DNA of 64,000 bases from Pseudanabaena sp. SR411 (GTDB taxonomy: Bacteria > Cyanobacteriota > Cyanobacteriia > Pseudanabaenales > Pseudanabaenaceae): assembly GCF_002251945.1 (NCBI RefSeq), contig NZ_NDHW01000140.1, positions 15 to 64,014 on the forward strand, read 5' to 3'. The position numbers were made by a program, and so were the translations under genes. Below the pieces are notes generated by a model. The model did not search any database. It was not told where the DNA came from and saw only the letters and a program-made list of their open reading frames with translations. Positions 51,104-59,673 of the stretch are shown here, piece after piece (position 1 is the stretch's first letter; each line of letters starts with the position of its first letter).

Positions 51104-52906
51104 CTATTGATGTTGAGCCATTGCTTGAAATTCTTCATTCTTTGATATCAATTCATTATAAGTTCCAAAGTCTGATATACGGCTGTTCTTCACTAGATAA
51201 AGCCGATCGCAGTTCTTTACAGTACTCAGGCGGTGAGCAATCATAATCATAGTTTTATGTCCGCTCATGGCTTCTAAAGCCTGCATAAACTCTCGCTCGG
51301 TGGTATTGTCTAGTGCCGCAGTCGCCTCGTCCATGATAATTACTTCTGGATTATGATACAGAGCCCTTGCAATGCCGATCCGTTGACGTTGTCCACCAGA
51401 TAAACGAATTCCACACTCACCAACTAGAGTATCTAGATGATCTGGAAGGCTGTTTACTAACTCTTCTAACTGAGCCGCTTTGAGTGCAGCCCATACTTGT
51501 TCTTCTTTAATTTCATCAGTAGTTAAGCCAAAGGCGATATTATTGCGAATGGTATCGTCAGAAAGATAGATACTTTGAGGAATATACCCAATTTTTTGTT
51601 GCCAACTTTCAAGATTAGTAAGAATATTTTTGCCATCAACGAGGATTTCACCTTGGCTAGGTGTTAGTAACCCTAAAAGAACATCAATAAGTGTAGTTTT
51701 ACCAGATCCTGATGCCCCGACAAAGGCGATCGCTTGACCTTTAGTAATTGACAGAGAAATGCCTGATAGTGCTGGATGAGAAGCATTAGGGTATTGATAA
51801 TAGATATCTTTTAATTCAATTGAATTTTGAAATAGCTCCGAGGAAGTCTGAGAAGATGTGCCTAATGATATTGAAGTTGATATAGTTTCTAAAGATATGA
51901 GATCGTGGTGAACCAGATCGACTGCGTTTTTAGCATAGCGAATATTGGTAATTGTTGAGATAATGCGCTTAGCGGAGGGCATCAGACGTAAAGCCGCGAT
52001 CGCAAATAACGACAGCATTGGCAAAATCGACTGAATTTGCCTACCTTGAAGTAAGCTAAAAATGACAATTAATAATACAGATCCAATCAACACTGTATCT
52101 ATAAATAGGTTCGGCAATTGAGTTGCTAATCCCACAATTAGATTCGCTTTACCAAAGGCTTGTGCGCTTTTGGTAAAAGCTTGCAGAAAAAATATTTCTC
52201 TACCCAATACTTTAGTCTCTTTAATGCCACCTAAGCCTTGATTGACACATTTAATCATTTGACCACTTTGTTCTTGGCGAATTAATCCCTGTCCATTCAT
52301 TTGCTTGCGGATAGTTTTATTGAGCCAAAATATTGATACACACAGAAATATGGCAGCGATCGCTGATGATAATGGTTCCGCGATCGTCAATAAAATCACG
52401 ATGCAACTCATCACCATTAGCTCAGTAACTAGCGTTAACATTGGCACTAGCACACCATTAAAAATCTGTAATATTTCAGAGGTAATATTACGAACCAGTT
52501 CTGCAGAGTTTCTTTGTAGATGAAATGTATAAGGACTATATAGGTAAGCTGATAACAAACGATTGGATAAAGAAACTTGTTTTACATATAAAAAATGATA
52601 TTGCCAGTAAGTAATTAAGGATAAGTAAATATTTTTAAATAGATATATAACTAGTAACATTGTACTAATCCACAACAAAAAAACTTGATTTGAAGTTGCT
52701 CCCAAGCGCTCATACAGCCAAACTAAAAACTGCTGTTGCTGAATAAGTTCAGGATTACTGAGCAAATTAACAAAGGGTGGAATCAAACCAACACCTAATG
52801 TTTCTAGCCCAGCCCCTCCAAGCATCAGTAAAAAGATGATCCCAATCTGGAATTTCTCTTGACGATCAAAAATATAAAATAACTTACCGAGTAGATTGTT
52901 GATCAT
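51104..52906 (-). CDS. ABC exporter with fused membrane and ATPase domains (MsbA-like)
   Basis: 600 residues. The N-terminal ~340 residues form six membrane helices. The C-terminal ATPase domain has Walker A FVGASGSGKTTLID, Q-loop GYIPQSIYLSD, signature LSGGQRQR, Walker B EVIIMDEATAALDN and H-loop MIAHRLSTV. It probably exports a lipid-linked glycan or similar product of the cluster, working as a homodimer. GCGATCGC sites reappear in this gene, unlike in the genes downstream of it. Confidence 0.9.
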   Translation of the reverse strand: MINNLLGKLFYIFDRQEKFQIGIIFLLMLGGAGLETLGVGLIPPFVNLLSNPELIQQQQFLVWLYERLGATSNQVFLLWISTMLLVIYLFKNIYLSLITYWQYHFLYVKQVSLSNRLLSAYLYSPYTFHLQRNSAELVRNITSEILQIFNGVLVPMLTLVTELMVMSCIVILLTIAEPLSSAIAAIFLCVSIFWLNKTIRKQMNGQGLIRQEQSGQMIKCVNQGLGGIKETKVLGREIFFLQAFTKSAQAFGKANLIVGLATQLPNLFIDTVLIGSVLLIVIFSLLQGRQIQSILPMLSLFAIAALRLMPSAKRIISTITNIRYAKNAVDLVHHDLISLETISTSISLGTSSQTSSELFQNSIELKDIYYQYPNASHPALSGISLSITKGQAIAFVGASGSGKTTLIDVLLGLLTPSQGEILVDGKNILTNLESWQQKIGYIPQSIYLSDDTIRNNIAFGLTTDEIKEEQVWAALKAAQLEELVNSLPDHLDTLVGECGIRLSGGQRQRIGIARALYHNPEVIIMDEATAALDNTTEREFMQALEAMSGHKTMIMIAHRLSTVKNCDRLYLVKNSRISDFGTYNELISKNEEFQAMAQHQ

Positions 52907-52969
52907 TTTTTACGCAACTCTCATTCACGAAAACCATGATTTTTAAGTTGCTTGGGGCTGAAAGCTAAT

Positions 52970-54034
52970 TCAGTCATAATTTTCTCCGATCAAATCCCAT
53001 TGCATGGGCTGACCTGCTTTAACATCGCGCCCAATCTTCTTACCGAGCAGTATATCGTAATATTTTGGCAGCAAGCCTGAACCAGGACGAATTGCCCTTA
53101 GGTTCGCAGGTGTGAGTATATCTCCTGCTTTCATATCTTGCGAAATATAAAGTGATCGCCGAAATACTATAGATTTCTTTTCAGCTTCGGTCACACCATA
53201 ACTAATTTTGCCCAACGCTTGCCATGCTCTTGCCGATTCAATCACCAACTGCTGCATTTCTTCTGGTTCCATCGAAAAAGCAGCATCTACACCACCATCA
53301 GCACGGCTAAGGGTAAAATGCTTCTCAATCACGGTTGCGCCGAGAGCCACACTCGCCACCGAAACCCCAATGCCCATCGTATGATCTGATAGTCCAACTT
53401 GCACATCAAATAAGTCTCGCAAATGAGGAATTGTCAAAATATTTGTATTCTCTGGTGTCGCAGGATAGGTGCTAGTACATTTGAGCAAAATTAGATCATT
53501 ACAACCCTGATCCCTTGCTGTTCTTACTGTTTCATCTAGTTCAGCCACACTCGACATGCCTGTGGAAATAATTATCGGTTTACCAGTGCTAGCAACTTTG
53601 CGAATAAGCGGTAAGTCGGTATTCTCAAAGGATGCAATTTTATAGCATGGCACATCTAGAGATTCCAAAAAATCAACGGCGGTGGCATCGAAGGGAGTGC
53701 TAAAGCCAATAATGCCTAGTTCTTTGCAGCGATCGAATATTGGTTTATGCCATTCCCAAGGTGTATAGGCTTGCTGATAGAGTTTATGGAGAGAAGTCCC
53801 TTTCCAAAGGCTAGTCGGATCATTAATAAAAAATTCTCCCTCACTAATGTCAAGGGTCATTGTGTCCGCAGTATAGGTTTGGATTTTGAGTCCATGAGCG
53901 CCTGTTTTGGCTGCGGCTTCCACAATTGCTAAGGCTCTTTCTAGAGATTGGTTATGATTACCCGACATCTCCGCAATTATGAAAGGGGCATAGCCTGTCC
54001 CAATTTTTTGCCCCTGAATTTCAATTACTTTCAT
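52970..54034 (-). CDS. pseI: Pseudaminic acid synthase (NeuB family)
   Basis: 354 residues. NeuB domain: FIIAEMSGNHNQSLERALAIVEAA, GAHGLKIQTYTADTMTLD, IIGFSTPFDATAVDFLE, PIIISTGMSSVAELDETV, LLKCTSTYPA and VIEKHFTLSR. A C-terminal antifreeze-like SAF domain (RSLYISQDMKAGDILTPANL) completes it. It condenses the 6-deoxy-AltdiNAc sugar with PEP to a nine-carbon acid. The short loop PTSLWKGTSLHKLYQ fits PseI rather than sialic acid NeuB. The neighbours pseC, pseF and pseG support this. Confidence 0.9.
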   Translation of the reverse strand: MKVIEIQGQKIGTGYAPFIIAEMSGNHNQSLERALAIVEAAAKTGAHGLKIQTYTADTMTLDISEGEFFINDPTSLWKGTSLHKLYQQAYTPWEWHKPIFDRCKELGIIGFSTPFDATAVDFLESLDVPCYKIASFENTDLPLIRKVASTGKPIIISTGMSSVAELDETVRTARDQGCNDLILLKCTSTYPATPENTNILTIPHLRDLFDVQVGLSDHTMGIGVSVASVALGATVIEKHFTLSRADGGVDAAFSMEPEEMQQLVIESARAWQALGKISYGVTEAEKKSIVFRRSLYISQDMKAGDILTPANLRAIRPGSGLLPKYYDILLGKKIGRDVKAGQPMQWDLIGENYD

Positions 54035-54054
54035 GAATAATTATCAATTTGATT

Positions 54055-54630
54055 TCAAAATTTTAAGGCTTTTCCAATTAAATTCCTTACGGGAGTATCC
54101 CAACCTCTATCTAATAAATATTCATATTTTTTACGATCTTTAAGACGATGAAATGAACCATTTTTATTTTGAGGTTTAGGATCTATGCTCCCTATTTTAA
54201 TATCATTCCAATGTTTTTTAAATAATTCAATAGCAGTTGAAGTTAATCTATAATAACTAGTCTTTAGAGTATCATCTTCAGTAAAGAAAACCTCTTCTTG
54301 TACAAGGACATCACCGGTATCAATTCCAGAGTCTATATAGTGAATGCTTACTCCTTTTGGTGTATTTTCCAAGAAACTCCATAAGTTTGGATCTGCTCCT
54401 CTATTCCAAGGTAGAAATGATATATGTATATTAATTATCTTATTGGGGAACAATAGAATTAGAGCGTCTTTCAGAATATGTTGATATCCATAACTAATAA
54501 CAAAGTCTATACCTTGAATGATTTCAGAACTTAAACTAATATTTTCCTCAGTAGTTATAACTTCATTATCATCCAACTTTAAAAAATTTATTAAATCTTC
54601 TCTATAAGGACTAAGCAGCAATATTTTCAT
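54055..54630 (-). CDS. Formyltransferase family protein (methionyl-tRNA formyltransferase-like)
   Basis: 191 residues of the formyltransferase N-terminal fold. NIHISFLPWNRGADPNLWSFL holds the catalytic Asn/His and DSGIDTGDVLVQEEV the Asp. It lacks the usual C-terminal tRNA-binding domain, so it is more likely a sugar N-formyltransferase. Between pseI and pseG it could place a formyl group on an amine of the nonulosonate. The only Pse-pathway acyl step not seen in this window is PseH. Confidence 0.75.
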   Translation of the reverse strand: MKILLLSPYREDLINFLKLDDNEVITTEENISLSSEIIQGIDFVISYGYQHILKDALILLFPNKIINIHISFLPWNRGADPNLWSFLENTPKGVSIHYIDSGIDTGDVLVQEEVFFTEDDTLKTSYYRLTSTAIELFKKHWNDIKIGSIDPKPQNKNGSFHRLKDRKKYEYLLDRGWDTPVRNLIGKALKF

Positions 54631-54718
54631 AAGATTACAGTTGCTTATAAATAATTACTAATCGTAAAGTAACCAATTTTCATCTAACATTTGATCAAGA
54701 TCAGCAATCGCCTCAAGC

Positions 54719-54905
54719 TTAAATCAAATCTGAATCAATCCCTAACTCACTCAACTTAGCCGCCAACTTAGCTGCTCTTTGTTCAGCCTGATGTTGAGCT
54801 TGTTCAGCCTGATGCTTGGCTTTCCGCATTTCTCTGGGGCTAAGTAATTTGGTTTCTGACTTGAGGGAATAAAACCGCATCTCACCATATAAAAACCGAT
54901 CTAAT
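54719..54905 (-). pseudogene. C-terminal fragment of a Uma2 family protein
   Basis: On the minus strand this spacer encodes DRFLYGEMRFYSLKSE, then LLSPREMRKAKHQAEQAQ and ending AAKLSELGIDSDLI before TAA. That is the charged tail and closing motif of cyanobacterial Uma2 proteins without the nuclease-like core. It is the remnant of a gene lost or disrupted between pseG and the formyltransferase. An internal ATG could give a 53-residue peptide, which I think unlikely to matter. Confidence 0.7.
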
Positions 54906-54907
54906 AC

Positions 54908-55945
54908 TTAGGCTAACATACTGGTCATTTCTGAGACAACGCGCCTTGCACCATTGCCATCAACTAATTCCCGTCCTTTTTTACTCATGGTTTCACGTTT
55001 ACGGAGATCGCTGATCAATTCCTGCAACACCGAACCAATCTGCACAACAGTTACATCTTTGTGCCAACCCAGATTGATGATTACACTTTGTCGATCTAGT
55101 TCCGCAGCTATCGCCTTTTGATTATCTGCTATGGTGAACACGAGACTAGGCAAACCCATAAATGCTAGTTCCCAACTAGTTGCTCCACCTGCTGCGATCG
55201 CAAGATCAGCCCAAGCCATCACCTCAGGCATATTGCTAACATTTTGTTGCAAAGAGATTACTAGGCTTGAATCGGCAATTAATTTCTGTAAAATCTCACA
55301 ATGAGGATTACTGCCTCCAATCACAACAATGACTTCTAAATCATCTCTATTTAAACGATTTAAAGCTTGAATTACTTTAAATGTCACATTATCAGGATCA
55401 CTTCCCCCCAATGTAACCAATATCTTACGAGCGATTGGGTTTATTTCTCTTTGCAAATTTTGCCATTGCCAAAACTCTCGTCTGAGTAAAACATAGTCAG
55501 TACCTAATAATAATTGAGTATATATTTCTCGACTTTGATATAAATCTTTGTGAGCCGAAATATTTTGGTTTAAGACTAGATCGGCATAGTAATGCTCTGC
55601 GTGACCATAATCATCAAAGACTAATAGTTTAATACCAAAATCCTTGATATCTTTTTGATATTTTGTCCCAAAGTGATAGCCATCTACAACTATCCATTGA
55701 GCATTAAATTTTTGAGCAAAATCTACAGTTTGATTCACATCATCATGGCTTCCAGTTGCAACTAATAAATAAACAACTTGTATTCCTTCCGATATCAATC
55801 TATTTTCTAGAGAAGAAGATTTATTTGCTAATACAAATATGGCTTTACCACCTTGATCTTGCCATACCTGCGCTAATGCCAAGCAACGCATCACATGACC
55901 TGTACCCATTGTAGTAGAAGCGTCAGCACGAATAACAAGCTTCAT
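54908..55945 (-). CDS. pseG: UDP-2,4-diacetamido-2,4,6-trideoxy-L-altropyranose hydrolase
   Basis: About 345 residues, GT-B-like fold. The N-terminus MKLVIRADASTTMGTGHVMRCLALA with the catalytic His is the PseG signature. KILVTLGGSDPDNVT and AIAAGGATSWELAFMGLPSLV bind the UDP. It releases UDP from the 6-deoxy-AltdiNAc intermediate. The start at 55945 follows the upstream methyltransferase stop by about one base. Confidence 0.9.
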   Translation of the reverse strand: MKLVIRADASTTMGTGHVMRCLALAQVWQDQGGKAIFVLANKSSSLENRLISEGIQVVYLLVATGSHDDVNQTVDFAQKFNAQWIVVDGYHFGTKYQKDIKDFGIKLLVFDDYGHAEHYYADLVLNQNISAHKDLYQSREIYTQLLLGTDYVLLRREFWQWQNLQREINPIARKILVTLGGSDPDNVTFKVIQALNRLNRDDLEVIVVIGGSNPHCEILQKLIADSSLVISLQQNVSNMPEVMAWADLAIAAGGATSWELAFMGLPSLVFTIADNQKAIAAELDRQSVIINLGWHKDVTVVQIGSVLQELISDLRKRETMSKKGRELVDGNGARRVVSEMTSMLA

Positions 55946-55946
55946 C

Positions 55947-56942
55947 TTATGGCTTCCTTGCAACTAACAACATATTTGAAGATAAATTATTAGCAGATAA
56001 AAAATTCTGAAATACTTCTTTATGACTTTCCCATTCATCTATCAAAATATGCTTCAGAAAAGGTTGATTACTAACATCAAAATGCCCAGCAATAATTTGG
56101 TTTCGCACTAATTCAGCATCTAGCTTGCCAGGGGTTTCTCTTTCAATCACCTCAAATCCACAACTCTCTAACAACTTACTTAGAGAATTAATGTTAAACA
56201 TATTGAGATGTTCGTTATCAACGGCACTTGAATGCTTACCTAAAGTCAAGATATCAAAGCCTTTAGAATTTGGACAAGTGAGTACAAATATACCGCCACT
56301 CACTAGCAAACCATAGCATTTTAATATAAATTCTCTGGGACAAAAAAGATGTTCAATCACTTCAAAATTAGCGATTACATTAATATTCTCTTTCCCAAAA
56401 TCAACTTGTTCTATGGGTTTTTCAATAATTTCTATACCTCGATTTCGACAGGTTTGAGCTAAATCTGATGTTGGTTCAACGCCAACAATGCGATTGAAAG
56501 TTTGTGTTTTCTGTATTTCTTCACAGAAGATACCAAAACCTGCACCCACTTCTAATAGAGTGTGAGTCGTTACATTGAACTTTTTACAAATGTCAAGCAC
56601 TTTTTGAACACGTGGTTTAAAAATTTTCTCGCGCCTCGCTGATTCGGAAGCTGGAAAAATATATTGATTCCAATAAGCATAGTTTTCTGAATGACTATAG
56701 TACTCATCCAAATGTTCTGGTCGAGGACGAGGGCTAGCATAATTGGTCTCACATTCATTGCAAGCAACAAACTGGATACCATATTTCTCATATATCTTAT
56801 GATGATCATGAGAGCCACAAGCTGGACAAGGAACTATGATGAAGTTGTGTTTGTGTTTTAACAGTCTCTCAACGTCAGCAGCATGTCTTTCAGCTTGCCC
56901 CTCCATAAGTTCATTTGGACGAATTTCAGATTCTTTTAGCAT
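55947..56942 (-). CDS. Class I SAM methyltransferase with N-terminal zinc ribbon
   Basis: 331 residues. The N-terminal CPACGSHDHHKIYE...CNECET forms a C4 zinc ribbon. The methyltransferase core has LLEVGAGFGIFCEEIQ, GVEPTSDLA, INVIANFEVIEHLFCPREFI and GGIFVLTCPNSKGFD. The layout resembles enzymes that methylate sugar nucleotides (zinc-binding plus Methyltransf_23-like). Its gene lies between pseG and the first amidotransferase gene, so it may modify the same sugar. Confidence 0.8.
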   Translation of the reverse strand: MLKESEIRPNELMEGQAERHAADVERLLKHKHNFIIVPCPACGSHDHHKIYEKYGIQFVACNECETNYASPRPRPEHLDEYYSHSENYAYWNQYIFPASESARREKIFKPRVQKVLDICKKFNVTTHTLLEVGAGFGIFCEEIQKTQTFNRIVGVEPTSDLAQTCRNRGIEIIEKPIEQVDFGKENINVIANFEVIEHLFCPREFILKCYGLLVSGGIFVLTCPNSKGFDILTLGKHSSAVDNEHLNMFNINSLSKLLESCGFEVIERETPGKLDAELVRNQIIAGHFDVSNQPFLKHILIDEWESHKEVFQNFLSANNLSSNMLLVARKP

Positions 56943-57031
56943 AATCTATCTCCTTAATACTCCATTCATATCTTTAAGATCAATCTTGATATTAGGCTTA
57001 CGATAAAACAAAACTTTGTATCCCAATCAAC

Positions 57032-58291
57032 TCATGGATAACCTTTGCCAACTGTGATGTACTTGGCCTCTCGATTATATTCGAGCAAGCTGGTAGCTTC
57101 AAAAATGCTTGGTAATTTTATAAAATCATTTTCAATTAATTGATTATAGTTATTCTGCATACTCCAGCCGTTAAAATGCCATTGATTAGGCTCAATTTGA
57201 TTCCAGAACTTAGGATTGCGGTGTTGATCGATCATAAATTGAAGCGATCGCGGTGTAACTCCAAGCCATTCACAGAATTGATTTAGATAAGCCAAGGGTG
57301 CTAATTCATGTTTACGCACAAGGGCTAGACCTTGATCACGAGAGAGCCGACCAAATCGAATCTCCCGACAAGCATGATCGGTAACTTTGGAGTAGCCATG
57401 TTTATAAAGTTTTAATAGATCATGAAGATCCATATAATTGAAGCAATCGACATAATCATAGCAATCAAAAGTTCGATTAAAAGATGCTGTTTGGTAGTCA
57501 TATTCACGCATCATTTGTTCATGTTGAGATTTAATGTCCCAACGCACATAGTTGCCAAGGTAGATACCGCGCACACCGATAGTATGGATATCTTGGTCAC
57601 TAGGATAGCGGTACTGCCAGATATCTTCTTCTTTAAGAATGTCAAAAGCAGATAGAAGTTCATCGGCTTCCTGTCCCATTAGATCATGATCTTGGCGATA
57701 GCGGCGCGTCATTTCGACTTCATGAGTGTGGGAAAACATGCCAACTTGTTCTAATCCTTGATGTGCGCCCCAAATTATTAGAGGAATTTGATAACGCACT
57801 GCGGTCTGGACTGGAAAAACAGTTTGACCTGCTAAGATCGACCAATAGATACTGCCGAAACGTCTTAAAGTGGTACGAGTTATTTTCTTGACGGAAATAG
57901 GATTAACGTTCTGATATAGAATATCGCAATTAAATTTAATTCTGAGATTGGCTAGATTACGAATCCCTAATGGTGTATTGAAATATTTATTGTAGGTAAC
58001 TAAAAGCGGATTTAGCCTTAGCCGTTCTTTGACTAAGTAGACTATGTAGTAAGAATCTTGACCACCACTAACAGGCACAATGCAGTCATAATTTTTCCCA
58101 TCGCGATTACGATATGATTCTATCTGGCGCTCTAACAACTGCCAACGGGATTCCCAATTAAGAGTATCTTTCTCTTCATGAATGCGACATCCAGAGCAAA
58201 TTCCATCCGCATCTAAGGTTAATCCCAAAGGGTGAGTAGTTGCATAGAGACAGCGCTGACAAAAGTACATTTTAGAGTAAATTTCAGACAT
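57032..58291 (-). CDS. N-acetyl sugar amidotransferase, copy 1
   Basis: 419 residues. The N-terminal zinc site is YFCQRCLYATTHP and GICSGCRIHEE. The PP-loop is PVSGGQDSYYIVYL, which binds ATP. IIWGAHQGLEQVGMFS and the C-terminal KHGYSKVTDHACREIRFGRLSRDQG are family motifs. Enzymes of this WbpG/PseA family turn an N-acetyl group into an acetamidino group, using ammonia from HisH/HisF-like partners. Those partners are the next two genes upstream, with the paralogue beyond. Confidence 0.88.
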   Translation of the reverse strand: MSEIYSKMYFCQRCLYATTHPLGLTLDADGICSGCRIHEEKDTLNWESRWQLLERQIESYRNRDGKNYDCIVPVSGGQDSYYIVYLVKERLRLNPLLVTYNKYFNTPLGIRNLANLRIKFNCDILYQNVNPISVKKITRTTLRRFGSIYWSILAGQTVFPVQTAVRYQIPLIIWGAHQGLEQVGMFSHTHEVEMTRRYRQDHDLMGQEADELLSAFDILKEEDIWQYRYPSDQDIHTIGVRGIYLGNYVRWDIKSQHEQMMREYDYQTASFNRTFDCYDYVDCFNYMDLHDLLKLYKHGYSKVTDHACREIRFGRLSRDQGLALVRKHELAPLAYLNQFCEWLGVTPRSLQFMIDQHRNPKFWNQIEPNQWHFNGWSMQNNYNQLIENDFIKLPSIFEATSLLEYNREAKYITVGKGYP

Positions 58292-59072
58292 TGGTTAATA
58301 GAGAATATTTTGCCGCATAAATAGGATTACGAATCTGTTCAGAAGCGATCGCCTGTTTATATTTTTGGATTGCCTGTTCCTGATAATTTAGAAAATTACC
58401 GACTGCGATCGCGACAATATTCGACTGAAGCAATAATTCTGCCATCTGCACGGGTTCACTCACCCCCCCAAAAGCAATTATAGGAATATTTTGCAATGGA
58501 AATTTTTCAACTAGATTTGGCTCAAAACCGTTAGCTTGTCCTTCATGTAACCAGTCTGAAATAAGTATCTCGGAAATTATTCCTGATTGAATGGTTTCTA
58601 AAAGCTGAGTAGTGATCGTCATTTTCGTTTGAGTGCGATAGTCAAACCATGCCAATTTACCATCCTGCCAAGATAAAGGCAGAGAAGCAATTACTGCTTG
58701 CGCTCCTAATCTCTCTGATAAATGATGTACTTTCTGAAGATCATCATGCAATAAAGCATCCACCACAAGGCGATCGGCTCCATAATGAATTACTTTAACG
58801 GCATCAGCAACATTACGAATCCCACCACCATAGATTAAGGGAGTTGATAAACCAAGTTTACCAATACTTTCCAATAAACGAAAATCAGGTTCAAATTTTC
58901 GGCGCGATTGATCAATAACCTGTATCAAAATTTCATCAGCACCCCAGCGATCGAGATTTTTAATGAGACATTCAGGATTGCCCAATGGTAAATAGCGATT
59001 GTAACCAAAGGACTGCACTGCCCAACCATCTTTAACTGTGACAACTCCGATCAATCGCTTTTTTAGCATCAA
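58284..59072 (-). CDS. HisF-like synthase subunit dedicated to sugar amidation
   Basis: 262 residues of a TIM barrel similar to HisF. It differs at the two Asp residues that make imidazole glycerol phosphate: GVVTVKDG replaces the usual CLDVKDG, and ASLPLSWQDG stands where AIDAKR is normal. It therefore probably serves as an ammonia-conducting partner of the amidotransferase rather than a histidine enzyme. WGADEILIQVIDQS is typical of this subgroup. It overlaps the HisH-like gene by 41 bp and the first amidotransferase gene by 8 bp. Confidence 0.85.
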   Translation of the reverse strand: MMLKKRLIGVVTVKDGWAVQSFGYNRYLPLGNPECLIKNLDRWGADEILIQVIDQSRRKFEPDFRLLESIGKLGLSTPLIYGGGIRNVADAVKVIHYGADRLVVDALLHDDLQKVHHLSERLGAQAVIASLPLSWQDGKLAWFDYRTQTKMTITTQLLETIQSGIISEILISDWLHEGQANGFEPNLVEKFPLQNIPIIAFGGVSEPVQMAELLLQSNIVAIAVGNFLNYQEQAIQKYKQAIASEQIRNPIYAAKYSLLTNV

Positions 59073-59673
59073 AGAGACCCATAATCAGATTTTTAAGTAG
59101 CTCTCGTCCAGCGACTTGACTCTTTTCTGGATGGAACTGTAGTCCAACTATACTACCACTGCGGATCACGGCGGTAATTGTTTGCGAATGTTGGGCGATC
59201 GCTATTTTATATTTATCTGCGCCTTGATAGGTAAATGAATGATTAAAATAAAAGGCTTGGGCATTACTAGATTGAATCAATGAATCCTGTTGCAAACATT
59301 GAATTTCATTCCAACCAATATGCCATTTTGATGCTGTGAGCGGAACAATCTTTCCCTCAATTAAATCCAAGCCTAATGTGTAACCAAACTCATAGGAAGC
59401 AGTTGTTAGTAACTGCATACCCAGACAGATCCCAATCATCGGACGTTGCATCTCGCCTTGCTGTTGTAGATAACTGACTAAGCCGCAATCACGCAGTGCT
59501 TGCATTGCCGATGGGAAAGCTCCTACCCCAGGCAAAATCAGGATGTTAGTACGATCTAACACCTGTGGGTCAGCACTAATTCGCACCTTAAAGCCCATAC
59601 TTTTGAGGCTATGCATTACCGATGCGTGGTTTCCCATGCCATAGTCAATAATTCCGATGCTCAGATGAGTCAT
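59032..59673 (-). CDS. HisH-like glutamine amidotransferase subunit
   Basis: 213 residues. The class I glutaminase triad is Cys in GICLGMQLL and His/Glu in LQFHPEKSQ. IIDYGMGNHASVMHSLKSMG and LILPGVGAFPSAM are HisH features. It releases ammonia from glutamine for the HisF-like partner and the sugar amidotransferase. It overlaps the amidotransferase gene on the 5' side by 4 bp. Confidence 0.9.
   Translation of the reverse strand: MTHLSIGIIDYGMGNHASVMHSLKSMGFKVRISADPQVLDRTNILILPGVGAFPSAMQALRDCGLVSYLQQQGEMQRPMIGICLGMQLLTTASYEFGYTLGLDLIEGKIVPLTASKWHIGWNEIQCLQQDSLIQSSNAQAFYFNHSFTYQGADKYKIAIAQHSQTITAVIRSGSIVGLQFHPEKSQVAGRELLKNLIMGLFDAKKAIDRSCHS

Noticed and set aside
58284-59673. Histidine biosynthesis genes hisF and hisH
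   Set aside because: Key HisF aspartates are missing and both genes overlap sugar amidotransferase genes in a glycan cluster.
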